64,000 nucleotides of DNA, from NCBI GenBank assembly GCA_947594835.1, contig CANQEH010000016.1, positions 1 through 64,000 on the forward strand, written 5' to 3'. Under the pieces are notes generated by a model. The model did no database searches and was not told where the DNA came from. It was given only the letters and a program-made list of their open reading frames with translations. Every line of letters begins with the position of its first letter. Position 1 is the stretch's first letter. The position numbers were made by a program, and so were the translations under genes. This document shows, one piece after another, positions 7,467 to 16,143 of this stretch. Origin of the DNA: an uncultured Acetatifactor sp. Its GTDB lineage: Bacteria; Bacillota; Clostridia; Lachnospirales; Lachnospiraceae.

Positions 7467-7499
7467 TTAGAGTGTAAACGTTCCAGAAGGGAGAACATT

Positions 7500-7799
7500 A
7501 TGGCAGAACAGGTATTGATTCAGTTTCGCGCAGATAAAAAATTAAAACAGGAAGTGACGGAGATTTACGAATCTCTAGGAATAGATTTACCCACGGCATT
7601 GCGTATGTTTATGAATAAAAGCAGGATGGTCAAAGGAGTTCCGTTCGATGTGAGGCTCCCGAAGAATACGGTGACAAGGGCAGAAGCGATGATGGCCTTT
7701 GAGGATCTGCGTGCACAGACAGCAGATCTTCCGGAAATGAGTCTGGAGGAAATCAACGCAGAAATATCTGCCGCCAGAGCAGAAAGAATACAGAGGTAG
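7500..7799 (+). CDS. RelB/DinJ-family antitoxin
   Basis: This 99-residue protein has an N-terminal ribbon-helix-helix domain of RelB/DinJ type (VLIQFRADKKLKQEVTEIYESLGIDLPTALRMFM, about 5-39, with GIDLPTALRMF as the family hallmark) followed by a flexible toxin-binding tail. GAAGGGAG precedes ATG 7500. The next gene starts 4 nt after the stop, so they form a toxin-antitoxin operon. The usual partner of this family is a RelE/YafQ toxin, whereas here it is a PIN nuclease. Confidence 0.9.
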   Translation: MAEQVLIQFRADKKLKQEVTEIYESLGIDLPTALRMFMNKSRMVKGVPFDVRLPKNTVTRAEAMMAFEDLRAQTADLPEMSLEEINAEISAARAERIQR

Positions 7800-7803
7800 C
7801 AGT

Positions 7804-8217
7804 ATGAACTGTTATGCGGTAATAGACACAAATGTATTGATAGCAGCTCTTTTGTCAAAAAACAGCGATGCCGCAACCGTAAAAGTGTTTCGGGCAATTT
7901 TTGATGGAAGAATTGTGCCGCTGTATCATGATGATATTTTGGCTGAGTATGACGAGGTGCTGCATAGAGAGAAGTTTCATTTTCAAGAGAAATCAATACA
8001 GACAGTACTTGCGGCGGTCAAAGAGTTTGGCGTAGAGGTTTTCCCGCAGCCTACGGGAGAAATTCTGGTTGATATGGATGATTTGGTTTTTTATGAGGTG
8101 GCTATGGAAAAGCGGGATGAAGACGCGTATCTGGTAACGGGGAATCAGAAACATTATCCAATTAGGGATTTTATTGTGACACCGGCAGAGATGATGAGGA
8201 TTCTTGAGCAGAGATAG
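7804..8217 (+). CDS. PIN-domain toxin (putative ribonuclease)
   Basis: This 137-residue PIN domain has the acidic Mg2+ site D8 (VIDTNVLIAAL), E48 (LAEYDEVL), an aspartate near 92-93 and D105/D107 before the LVTGNQKHYP strand, the pattern of the PIN family annotated as putative toxin-antitoxin toxin component. PIN toxins cleave RNA. It lies 4 nt after the antitoxin gene and all catalytic positions are present, so it looks functional. Confidence 0.9.
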   Translation: MNCYAVIDTNVLIAALLSKNSDAATVKVFRAIFDGRIVPLYHDDILAEYDEVLHREKFHFQEKSIQTVLAAVKEFGVEVFPQPTGEILVDMDDLVFYEVAMEKRDEDAYLVTGNQKHYPIRDFIVTPAEMMRILEQR

Positions 8218-8288
8218 CATTGTCAAGGATCCAGGTGTTACGACTATGAGTGTGAAAAGGATGATTTCATTCATAAAGGGAAAGAGAC

Positions 8289-9161
8289 ATGGATAACACA
8301 GCATTAAATATCACTGGCTTAACAAAACGGTATCGTGATTTTACTCTGGATAATGTGTCGTTTCGTGTGCCCTATGGGGCAGTGGTAGGCTTTGTCGGTG
8401 AAAATGGCGCTGGGAAAAGCACAACGCTGAAAGCGATTCTTGGACTGATTAAAAAAGACGCGGGAACCATCTCGATTTTGGGGGCGCAGGAACAGGATAT
8501 TGATTTTGCAATACGCAGCAAGATTGGCGTTGTGTTTGACGGAAATAATCTCCCGGAGAAAATGACGCCGAAGCAGTTAAGCTTTTTTTTGACCAACATT
8601 TATCCATCCTGGGAGAAAGAAAAATACTTTTCCATGCTGGATAAGCTGTCTTTGCCCGCAAACAGAAAGATAAAAACATTCTCCAAAGGAATGAAAATGA
8701 AGCTGGCCATCGTTGCTGCGCTTTCGCAAAATCCAGAGTTGTTAATTATGGACGAACCTACAAGCGGGCTTGACCCTGTTGTGCGCGACGATATTTTGAA
8801 TATGATTTTGGATTACGTTCAAGAGGAAAAGCGCTCTGTTTTGATTTCGTCACATATTACCAGCGACTTAGAAAAAATCGCTGACTATATTGTATTGATC
8901 CATAAGGGAAAAGTGATTTTCGATAAACGCAAAGATGAACTCATTCATCATTATGGCATGATCAAGTGCGACACAGAACAGTTTAAGGCAATAAGTAAAG
9001 AGGACGTTATCCGCTATCGCAGGCAGGGCAGCGAATTAGATCTTTTAATTTCGGATAGAAATGCCGTGCAAATGAAATACCCCAATATTCAAGTTGTTCC
9101 TGCGACTATTGATGATATTATGTTGTTCTATGTAAAGGGAGAAATGCCATGCGGAATCTGA
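8289..9161 (+). CDS. ABC transporter ATP-binding protein (YtrB-like)
   Basis: This 290-residue ATPase has Walker A GENGAGKST at 37-45, signature FSKGM at 131-135, Walker B LLIMDEP at 151-157 and an H-loop SSHI near 187-190. The insert FDGNNLPEKMTPKQLSFF and the FSKGMKMKL signature resemble the YtrB/BcrA group of small drug or envelope-stress exporters. Those operons often start with a GntR repressor gene, and none is present here. AAAGGGAAAGAGAC precedes ATG 8289. The next gene overlaps by 13 nt. The gene is more A+T rich than its surroundings. Confidence 0.9.
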   Translation: MDNTALNITGLTKRYRDFTLDNVSFRVPYGAVVGFVGENGAGKSTTLKAILGLIKKDAGTISILGAQEQDIDFAIRSKIGVVFDGNNLPEKMTPKQLSFFLTNIYPSWEKEKYFSMLDKLSLPANRKIKTFSKGMKMKLAIVAALSQNPELLIMDEPTSGLDPVVRDDILNMILDYVQEEKRSVLISSHITSDLEKIADYIVLIHKGKVIFDKRKDELIHHYGMIKCDTEQFKAISKEDVIRYRRQGSELDLLISDRNAVQMKYPNIQVVPATIDDIMLFYVKGEMPCGI

Positions 9162-9862
9162 TAAAAGCAGAACGGTTTCAGTTCTTACATTCCTCTGCCT
9201 TATGGATTGTTATTGCTGTCTTGTTTGCATTTTGCAGTATCTCAATTTTAACGGGTGTTTATGACAGCGCAGAGAGCGCGTTGCAGAGTATCAGTAAAGA
9301 CATTCCCATTCCCTTGCTGGGATGTTCGGTATATGGCGCAGTCATTTTGTCAGAGGATTTTTCCAATGGTCTGATAAAACACTATATTGCAAGTGGGTAC
9401 AAAAGGGCGTTTATCATATTGTCGAAATTTATGCATTACATTTTTGGGTGCTGCGTTCTTTTGTTTGTGTATCCGTTTCTTTGCGTAACCTTTACCGCAA
9501 TGGTGCGCGGAGTTGAAACATCTTTTGTACTGGTGATGCAGCAGTTTATTGTCGTGTTTATCAAATCGCTTCCCCTATACCTGGGAATAGCGGGCATATT
9601 CTTTTTGGCCTGTATTCTACTGCAAAATGCTGCTGTCGCAATGGCAGTATGCGTTGCAATTTCTATATCCCTTGTGGTTTTTTCTAATCGGCTCTATGCA
9701 GATCACTTTGAGATATTAAAATACAGTCCAATGATCCAACTGAATGAAATCGCTGATAACCCGATTTCATTTGAATACTATATTGCCGTTTTTGCAGCAG
9801 TATTTCTTTTGGAGGTTTGTCTTTTAATAGGGATAGTAAAATTCAAAAACGACGAATTTTAG
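9149..9862 (+). CDS. ABC-2 type permease
   Basis: This 237-residue integral membrane protein has six predicted helices, starting with MRNLIKAERFQFLHSSALW and then a first helix at about 18-38, typical of ABC-2 membrane subunits of short exporters. It overlaps the ATPase gene by 13 nt, so it is almost certainly its partner. The last helix ends a few residues before the C-terminus. Transported substrate unknown. Confidence 0.85.
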   Translation: MRNLIKAERFQFLHSSALWIVIAVLFAFCSISILTGVYDSAESALQSISKDIPIPLLGCSVYGAVILSEDFSNGLIKHYIASGYKRAFIILSKFMHYIFGCCVLLFVYPFLCVTFTAMVRGVETSFVLVMQQFIVVFIKSLPLYLGIAGIFFLACILLQNAAVAMAVCVAISISLVVFSNRLYADHFEILKYSPMIQLNEIADNPISFEYYIAVFAAVFLLEVCLLIGIVKFKNDEF

Positions 9863-9881
9863 CGTTCTTTTTATTCATCAT

Positions 9882-9918
9882 ATAACAGAGCGAAAGGCGC
9901 TGTGTCATGTTCTGTTAT
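9882..9918. repeat. Inverted repeat between convergent genes
   Basis: ATAACAGA (9882-9889) and TCTGTTAT (9911-9918) can form an 8-bp stem in the gap between the permease and the convergent kinase gene. There is no T-run, so if it is a terminator it is not canonical. Confidence 0.3.
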
Positions 9919-10018
9919 CAATCTTTCACCGTATTTCCAGGGAAAATACAGCCGGCGTGATTAACGGAAGGGACGATGATTCGCTCGATGAAAAAACGAG
10001 CGGCGTGACAGCGCTGTT

Positions 10019-11290
10019 TCAGCCGGATGGAAGCTGGATTTCAAAGGTTGCCCCGCCGCCTGGCGTATCAGAAACAGTCATTTTGCCGTGGTGAAGCGCG
10101 ACAATGTTTTTTGCAATACTCAATCCAAGTCCATAGTGTCCTGGGGTGGAAGCGTCAGCCTTGTAAAAACTCGAAAATATTTTTGGCTTTATTTCATCTG
10201 GAATCCCCCGCCCGTGGTCGATAAAGAGGATCGAAAGATTCTTTTTTTGTGGGATCAGTCTGACCGAAATCGGGGCGTTCCCACCGGAATAAGTGATGGC
10301 GTTATCCAAAAGGATGGCGAAAAGCTGCAGGATCAGCCCACGATCAGCGGAAATGGGTGCGATATCCTCTTCTGGGAACTCAAGATGTAATTCCCTCCCG
10401 TTTTTTGCCAGGACGGGAGTAGACATTTCATAAAATGCAACGCATAAATTGACAAAATCCACAGGTTCAAAATTTGTTTTCCAGGTACAGCTTTCGCTGG
10501 AGGCGATAAAAAGCAGGTTTTTTATGATCTGATCCATCCGGCCGCACTCTGCGTTTATGATGGCCTGTCCGTTTTTGATCTGGGCAGACTGATTTGCAAT
10601 CATGATTTTGGACAGAGGGGTTTTTAACTCATGGGATGCGGAGGCAACAAATTCCTTTTGTTTCTGCATATTTTCATTGATGGGGGCGATGCTTGCATGG
10701 ATTATATGTTTCCCTAAGATACCGAAAGACAGAAAGAGGAGTATTCCGAATCCTCCCAGCTGGCATATCTCCTGTGGAGAGAACAGGTTTTGATTGATCA
10801 GGCTGGCGGCGTATAACTCATATCCCCTTCCGCTGGCTGACAGCAGCGATACATGAGAGCAATGAAAAGTCTCGCCATATAATCCGTCTGCGCGGAAGGA
10901 AAAGGTGTGGGAGAGCATTTCTGGGCTTCCTGCTTCGCTTTCCACATGGAATTCAAATGATTTCTGGAATTGTTCCTGCAAGATGTCTTCCAGTACGCTG
11001 CAGGGTGTTTTGATCCCGTCCGATAGAAAAGGAGTCCTGGTATCCCCGCAGATCAGAAACAAATCCATGGGCACATAGGAATCATACTGCTGATATGCCG
11101 CATCGGAAAGGATGACGTCATCCTGCAGTTGTAAGATGATCTGATTGACATAGGCTTGGGACAAAGAAAGACGGTGGGATCTGGCGACGGAACACTGATA
11201 CATCATGAAAAACAGGATGATGGCTGCGGTGAGGACAAACACCGTAATATAATACATCAAGAATAATTTGCGATATAGCTTCTGAACCAT
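10019..11290 (-). CDS. Sensor histidine kinase
   Basis: This 423-residue kinase has helix 1 at about 11-31, an extracellular domain of roughly 140 residues, helix 2 at about 178-195, HisKA with H220 (ASASHELKTPLSK), and HATPase with the N box LLDNAITYSGG and G boxes DHGRGIP and HYGLGLSIAKN. It directly follows the response regulator gene (42 nt gap), so the two form a two-component system. ATG 11290 has AAGGGG upstream on the minus strand. The divergent neighbour is a lipoprotein/ABC importer operon, the probable target. Confidence 0.9.
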   Translation of the reverse strand: MVQKLYRKLFLMYYITVFVLTAAIILFFMMYQCSVARSHRLSLSQAYVNQIILQLQDDVILSDAAYQQYDSYVPMDLFLICGDTRTPFLSDGIKTPCSVLEDILQEQFQKSFEFHVESEAGSPEMLSHTFSFRADGLYGETFHCSHVSLLSASGRGYELYAASLINQNLFSPQEICQLGGFGILLFLSFGILGKHIIHASIAPINENMQKQKEFVASASHELKTPLSKIMIANQSAQIKNGQAIINAECGRMDQIIKNLLFIASSESCTWKTNFEPVDFVNLCVAFYEMSTPVLAKNGRELHLEFPEEDIAPISADRGLILQLFAILLDNAITYSGGNAPISVRLIPQKKNLSILFIDHGRGIPDEIKPKIFSSFYKADASTPGHYGLGLSIAKNIVALHHGKMTVSDTPGGGATFEIQLPSG

Positions 11291-11332
11291 GTTTATACCC
11301 CTTGTGCGCCTTAGTGCGCATCTTGTCTCCCA

Positions 11333-12016
11333 CTATGCTTTTTGCGTCATGGTATATCCGATCCCGTATACGGTCTGGATGGAGCTTTTGCTTTTTATCG
11401 TCTTTAAATGCCTGCGAAGGAAGTAAATGTAGTTGTCCACATTCGCCGGGCCTACTTCGGTGTGGAATCCCCATACGCAGGAGAGCAGTTCTTCCCGGGT
11501 AAAAACTTTGGAAGGATTTCTCAGAAATAATTCCAACAATGTAAATTCTGTCTTGGTAAGTCTGGCTTCTCCTGGCCCACAGCTTACGGTATGTCTGTCC
11601 CTGTCTAAGACAAGATCATAGCAGGACAGGGCAGATTCCCCCTGCATCGAAGAGGGGCGGCGTAAAAGGGCTTTCATGCGGACCAGCAATTCCTCCATGT
11701 GAAACGGTTTTGTGAGGTAATCGTCTGCACCGGCATGAAACCCGTCGATTTTATCCTGCAGGCTGTCCAATGCAGTCAAAAGGATGACGGATGTGTAGAT
11801 ACCGTCGTCGCGCATTTTTTTCAAAACGGACGTCCCTTCCATGTCCGGCAGCATACGATCCAGAAGGATCAATTCGTAATGGTTTCTGGAGGCCATGGAA
11901 ATGCCGTCTTTTCCATTGAAGCAGGAAGTAACGGCGTATTGATGCCGGGCCAGTTCTTCTGTCAGCATTTCATTGAATGGCACATCGTCTTCGATCAATA
12001 GGATTTCGCTCCTCAT
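11333..12016 (-). CDS. OmpR-family response regulator
   Basis: This 227-residue regulator has a receiver domain with phospho-acceptor D53 (LILLDRMLPD) and the TKPF lysine near 105, then a winged-helix domain ending VQTVYGIGYTM. It is the first gene of the two-gene operon with the kinase at 10019-11290. It starts at 12016, 185 bp from the divergent lipoprotein gene, and the gap holds a long inverted repeat (12083-12143) suited to binding by this protein. Confidence 0.92.
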   Translation of the reverse strand: MRSEILLIEDDVPFNEMLTEELARHQYAVTSCFNGKDGISMASRNHYELILLDRMLPDMEGTSVLKKMRDDGIYTSVILLTALDSLQDKIDGFHAGADDYLTKPFHMEELLVRMKALLRRPSSMQGESALSCYDLVLDRDRHTVSCGPGEARLTKTEFTLLELFLRNPSKVFTREELLSCVWGFHTEVGPANVDNYIYFLRRHLKTIKSKSSIQTVYGIGYTMTQKA

Positions 12017-12082
12017 CTTGTACCGCCTTCCCTTTCCTGAATTTATCGCCAGGTGAATTTACCTCCATCATAGCAAAAGGAT

Positions 12083-12143
12083 ATCGAAAAGTCATCTAAA
12101 TGCCGTGGAATGTTATTTTTTGGAATTTATATGACTTTTCGAT
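12083..12143. promoter_or_regulatory. 13-bp inverted repeat between divergent operons
   Basis: ATCGAAAAGTCAT (12083-12095) and ATGACTTTTCGAT (12131-12143) are perfect inverted copies 48 bp apart centre to centre. The right arm overlaps ATGACT (12131-12136), which stands 17 bp before a TAAAAT (12154-12159) -10 for the lipoprotein operon. It is most likely an operator for the adjacent response regulator. A hairpin role is less likely given the 35-nt spacer. Confidence 0.65.
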
Positions 12144-12200
12144 GATTCAGCCGTAAAATGGCAGATACAAAAATATGACAGCGGAGGTGTCACAAGGCAT

Positions 12201-14423
12201 ATGGACAAGCGGCGTATCAGAAGGCGGATCATGGGTATGGGGGTCTTGTTCACCCTGTTGCCGCCATTTCTCCTGTCAGGCTGTGCAGGGAGGGAAACAA
12301 AGGGTATCGAAGCGGATGGGCAGGCTCCAGGCACACTGGCGGGATATACCCAGTATGAAATCGGGCTCCCGGAAGACCTTTTACAGACTTCCTATACGGT
12401 TCTGGGATTCCATCAGACGGAAAACCAGACGCAGGAATTATATGTATATAACCAGAATCATTCCGCATTTGAAAAATACAGCTTCTCAGGATCCTCAGAA
12501 TGGGAAGCTTCATCCTGCGAATGGCTGGACAACGCGCTCGGGGAGGTTGCCCCGGCGTCTGTGGATGTGTTGTTCCAGGACGGGATTTACTATGCAAAAT
12601 ATGAAGGGGAGAATGGGAAATGTCATCTCATCCAGTCAGAGGATGAAAAAAGCGCCGAAGAAATACCAATCGCCGGATGGGACAGGCGGGAAGGCTCTGT
12701 CTATTATCCCGTGGTTGACCGGGTTGCCGTTTTATCGGATCGAGTGATCGCATCCACGCGGGCAGACAGCATATGCCAGATTCATGAGCGGGGGACGGTA
12801 GTGGGCGAATTTCACTGCGGCGAGCCATACAGCCTGGCAGGCTTCGGGGAATATGTGGCGGTACTCAGCGAGGGGAATACGGGCGTATGCATTTATCACA
12901 TGGGAAGGATGGAAATAGAAAAAGAGATACGGTTTGCCAGTCCTGACGGGGATATTCCGCAGTTATTCATGAAAAATGAAGTCTCGGTGTATCTGGCTGG
13001 CAAGGAGGGGCTGAAAGAACTGAAGCTGGACAGCGGCGAAGCACATCTCGTCATTGACGGCGCAAAGACAATGTTTTCTTATGGGGGATATTTTCCCATG
13101 TGGCTGGAAACAACGCCGGACGGTGATTTTTATGTACTTTTTGTGGACAGGGATCAGTCTGATGCGAGGCTCATGAAATATTCCCGGGCTTTGGAAGGAA
13201 GAGACGGACAGACGGGGACATTCGGTGAAAGTGGAAGCTCCGGGCCAGATGGCGGCGCACAGGGAGACGGGCTGGAGATTTACAGCCTGCAGGACAATGA
13301 ACTGATACGGAGCGCAATCAATCATTTCAACGTAAAATATCCTTCTGTAAAGATCCAGTATGAAGTGGCCAAAGGGGAAAACGGCGCGGCTACCGACAGT
13401 GATCTGATCCGGGCGCTGAATGCCCGGATGGAGGCTGGCAATGGGCCGGATATATTGATCCTGGACGATATGCCGCTGGATTCTTATGTGGAAAAAGGGC
13501 TTCTTGCCGATCTTTCCGGCATCCTTTCAGAAAGTGATGTGGCTGCAAACCTGTTGAAGGCATATGGGCAGGGAGGCCAGATATTTGCGATCCCAACAAG
13601 GATCGGCCTGCCCATCATCCTCGGTACGGACGATGTGATGGAAAATGCAGATGATCTCAGTGCGCTGGCGGCATACGCGGATCAGGCGAAGCTTCCCTAT
13701 TATGTGGAGGGGACAGTCACCTACCGCACCTTGATCGATCATTTTTATCCCCTCTATATCAATTCGATCCTGGAAGATAAAAAAGTAAACCAGACGCGGC
13801 TGAAGGCATTTTTGTCAGATATCAAAAAGATAGCAGATTCTGTGAAAGCAGTGGAGGCGTCCGATTTTGACAATTCCCGCCCTGCGAGATGGCTTGGCCT
13901 TGGCGACACCTCGTTCGCCATAGCGGTCATGCGGGGGATGCTGTTTGACCAGGCCACGGAACTGCTTTCCTATGCAAAACAAAATGGGGATTACAGGGCG
14001 GTGGATCATTTGTTTATGCCTTATGGGCTGCTGGGGGTGAATGAACGCAGCGGGCAGAAAGAATTGGCAGCGCAATTTGTCCTGGAGGCACTGGATCTGC
14101 AGGTACAGCAGACAGAATATCTTGGCGCCGGGTTTCCGGTCACAAACGCGGCCCTCGCCAAGTGGAGGGATAACGAAAGCAACCGGGGAGGGGCAATCCT
14201 GGATCCCAATACAGGGTCTGAGATATCGTTTGACTGGCCGGATGCGGGGATGCGTCAAAGGCTGTTTAGGGAATTGTCCGAAGTGGAAACGCCAATCCTG
14301 CAGGACGGTATCGTAAAAGAAAAACTCATGACCATCGGCGAGCAGTATCTGAGAGGGGGAATGACTGTTGAAGCGGCTGTACAGGAGATTACAGACGAAG
14401 TGGAAGTCTACCTGCAGGAATAA
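12201..14423 (+). CDS. Extracellular solute-binding lipoprotein, two-domain
   Basis: This 740-residue lipoprotein has a basic signal sequence and lipobox LLSGC (lipidated C28). Residues of about 40-340 form a strand-rich, propeller-like region with no sequence motif I can name. From about 356 on it is a family 1 (sugar-type) solute-binding domain: LEIYSLQDNELIRSAINHFN, then GPDILILDDMPLDSYVEKGLL. Family 1 proteins are usually about 420-450 residues, so the extra N-terminal domain is unusual. GGAGGTG lies at 12182-12188. It leads an operon with two permeases and a small adaptor-like protein, and no ATPase gene follows, so a shared MsmX-type ATPase is presumed. Confidence 0.85.
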   Translation: MDKRRIRRRIMGMGVLFTLLPPFLLSGCAGRETKGIEADGQAPGTLAGYTQYEIGLPEDLLQTSYTVLGFHQTENQTQELYVYNQNHSAFEKYSFSGSSEWEASSCEWLDNALGEVAPASVDVLFQDGIYYAKYEGENGKCHLIQSEDEKSAEEIPIAGWDRREGSVYYPVVDRVAVLSDRVIASTRADSICQIHERGTVVGEFHCGEPYSLAGFGEYVAVLSEGNTGVCIYHMGRMEIEKEIRFASPDGDIPQLFMKNEVSVYLAGKEGLKELKLDSGEAHLVIDGAKTMFSYGGYFPMWLETTPDGDFYVLFVDRDQSDARLMKYSRALEGRDGQTGTFGESGSSGPDGGAQGDGLEIYSLQDNELIRSAINHFNVKYPSVKIQYEVAKGENGAATDSDLIRALNARMEAGNGPDILILDDMPLDSYVEKGLLADLSGILSESDVAANLLKAYGQGGQIFAIPTRIGLPIILGTDDVMENADDLSALAAYADQAKLPYYVEGTVTYRTLIDHFYPLYINSILEDKKVNQTRLKAFLSDIKKIADSVKAVEASDFDNSRPARWLGLGDTSFAIAVMRGMLFDQATELLSYAKQNGDYRAVDHLFMPYGLLGVNERSGQKELAAQFVLEALDLQVQQTEYLGAGFPVTNAALAKWRDNESNRGGAILDPNTGSEISFDWPDAGMRQRLFRELSEVETPILQDGIVKEKLMTIGEQYLRGGMTVEAAVQEITDEVEVYLQE

Positions 14424-15243
14424 ATTATGGGGGGTTTGGATGCTCCTGCCCAGTATGGCGGGGGCAGCCGCCTTTCATGTGATCCCAATGTGCTATGTCC
14501 TGAAACGGTCGGTCACGGATGATTCCACCGGGAAATTGGTGGGGCTGGATCATTACCGGGAAGTGATAGACAATGCCGCCTTCCGTCTGGCCGTGCAGAA
14601 TACCGTCCGCTTTCTTGGCCTCTGTGTGCCTCTGCTGTTTGCCTTATCCCTGATTGGCGCTTTGCTTTTGTCCAAGGAGAAACGCAATCTGGGAAAGACC
14701 GTCGCATTGATGCCGATGGCAATCCCCGCAGCCAGCATGGTACTGATCTGGAAAGTCCTTTTTCGCAGATACGGACTGCTTGACCGATTATTCTGCGGCT
14801 TTACGGGAGGAATTGACTATATCAGCAGCGAGGGGGCGTTCGGAGTCCTGATCAGCACCTACATCTGGCGGAATGTGGGGTATGATATCGTCCTGTGGGC
14901 TGCGGCGCTAAGCAGCGTGGATCAGAGCATCGACGAGGCAGCACAGATTGACGGGGCGGGCAAGCTTCAAAGATTTGTGTGGGTCACCTTGCCGCATATC
15001 CTGCCCTACGGCAGCGTGATTCTGCTTTTATCCCTGCTGAACGCATTTAAGGCCTTCCGGGAGGTTTATTTAATGGCTGGGGAGTATCCCAATCAGTCCA
15101 TTTATCTGCTGCAGCATATCTTCAACAACTGGCTCTTGAATTTCAGATTTTCAGATTTATGTGCCGGGGCGGTTCTCGTCATCAGCGTGGTGGGAATTTT
15201 ATCCGTTTTGCTTCACAAGCTGCTGGAACGGGATTTGTGCTGA
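14368..15243 (+). CDS. ABC sugar-type permease (MalF/UgpA-like)
   Basis: Inner membrane subunit with six helices and the EAA loop (SIDEAAQIDGAGKLQRFVWVTLP, about residues 189-211) that docks on the ATPase. I take the TTG at 14368, which has GAGAGGGGGA 7 nt upstream and gives a basic N-terminus, overlapping the binding-protein gene by 56 nt. ATG 14440, after a run of Gs, is the alternative and would begin at the first helix. It pairs with the permease at 15282. Confidence 0.85.
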   Translation: MKRLYRRLQTKWKSTCRNKLWGVWMLLPSMAGAAAFHVIPMCYVLKRSVTDDSTGKLVGLDHYREVIDNAAFRLAVQNTVRFLGLCVPLLFALSLIGALLLSKEKRNLGKTVALMPMAIPAASMVLIWKVLFRRYGLLDRLFCGFTGGIDYISSEGAFGVLISTYIWRNVGYDIVLWAAALSSVDQSIDEAAQIDGAGKLQRFVWVTLPHILPYGSVILLLSLLNAFKAFREVYLMAGEYPNQSIYLLQHIFNNWLLNFRFSDLCAGAVLVISVVGILSVLLHKLLERDLC

Positions 15244-15246
15244 TGT

Positions 15247-15276
15247 AAGAGCCGCTGAAGCGGTGGAAGGAGAGGC
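15247..15276 (+). repeat. Recurring tetraloop hairpin before a start codon (copy 1)
   Basis: AAGA, then GCCGC-TGAA-GCGGT (a 5-bp stem closed by a G-U pair), then GGAAGGAGAGGC, just before ATG 15282. The same module occurs at 22872-22900 and 26617-26646, each time directly before the ribosome binding site of a transporter gene. Confidence 0.6.
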
Positions 15277-15281
15277 AACAC

Positions 15282-16136
15282 ATGATAAAAAGTGGAATAA
15301 AAAACATAGGGAAGTGCGTCAGCCTGCTGCTTTTAGCCGTCATAATGGCGGGCCCGGTCATTCTGGTGCTGATCTGTTCTTTGATGAAACGGGATGAGCT
15401 TTTGCTGAGCTTTGGAGCGGTGCTCCCAGACGGAGCGGGATATGCCGGAATACCGCTTTTGCCCTATTATCTGACGTTTGAAAATTATAAGAAGCTGTTG
15501 CTGCAGGAAATGGAATTCTACATTATGTTTTGGAATTCTGTATTCCAGGCGGCAGGAATTATCCTTGGCCAGATGATCGTAGGCATTCCTGCGGCGTGGG
15601 CCTTTGCAAAATGGGACGCCTGCTGGAAAAATTTTCTGTTCCGTATTTATATTGTATGGATGGTTGCGCCGTTTCAGGTTTTGATGGTGCCGGAGTATCT
15701 GACACTGCAGCGGTGGGGACTGATCGACACGCCTTATGCCATTATTTTGCCGGCTGTTTTTGCAACGCTTCCCATTTTTATCCTGACCCGTTTCTTCCGG
15801 GCGGTGCCCGATGAAATTTTGGAAGCTGCCAGACTGGATGGGGCGTCTGAATTTTTCATTTTTACAAAAATAGGGATCCCGTTAGGGGAAGGGGGGATCG
15901 GGGCGGTGGTCATCTTGAGCTTTCTGGAATATTGGAATACCATCGAAGCGCCTTTGGCTTTTCTGCATGACAGGTCTTTCTGGCCCGTATCGCTCTATCT
16001 GCCCAATATTTCGCAGCAGAATGCGGGCGTTGCATTAGCGGCTTCCTTTCTCATTTTGATCCCCACAACCCTGTTGTTTTTCGCGGGGCATGACGTTATG
16101 GAAGCAGGCATTGCAAATACAGGGTTGAAAGGATGA
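15282..16136 (+). CDS. ABC sugar-type permease (MalG/UgpE-like)
   Basis: Second permease of the importer, 284 residues, six helices, with the EAA motif EILEAARLDGASEFFIFT followed by KIGIPL (about 181-204). GGAGAGG at 15270-15276 serves ATG 15282, directly after the recurring hairpin. It ends 7 nt before the next gene and should form a heterodimer with the product of 14368-15243. Confidence 0.9.
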   Translation: MIKSGIKNIGKCVSLLLLAVIMAGPVILVLICSLMKRDELLLSFGAVLPDGAGYAGIPLLPYYLTFENYKKLLLQEMEFYIMFWNSVFQAAGIILGQMIVGIPAAWAFAKWDACWKNFLFRIYIVWMVAPFQVLMVPEYLTLQRWGLIDTPYAIILPAVFATLPIFILTRFFRAVPDEILEAARLDGASEFFIFTKIGIPLGEGGIGAVVILSFLEYWNTIEAPLAFLHDRSFWPVSLYLPNISQQNAGVALAASFLILIPTTLLFFAGHDVMEAGIANTGLKG

Positions 16137-16143
16137 TATCTCT

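Noticed and set aside
9982-10002. CGCTCG/CGAGCG hairpin near the end of the minus-strand kinase gene as a terminator
   Set aside because: Six-bp stem without a T-run on either strand; it may be chance.
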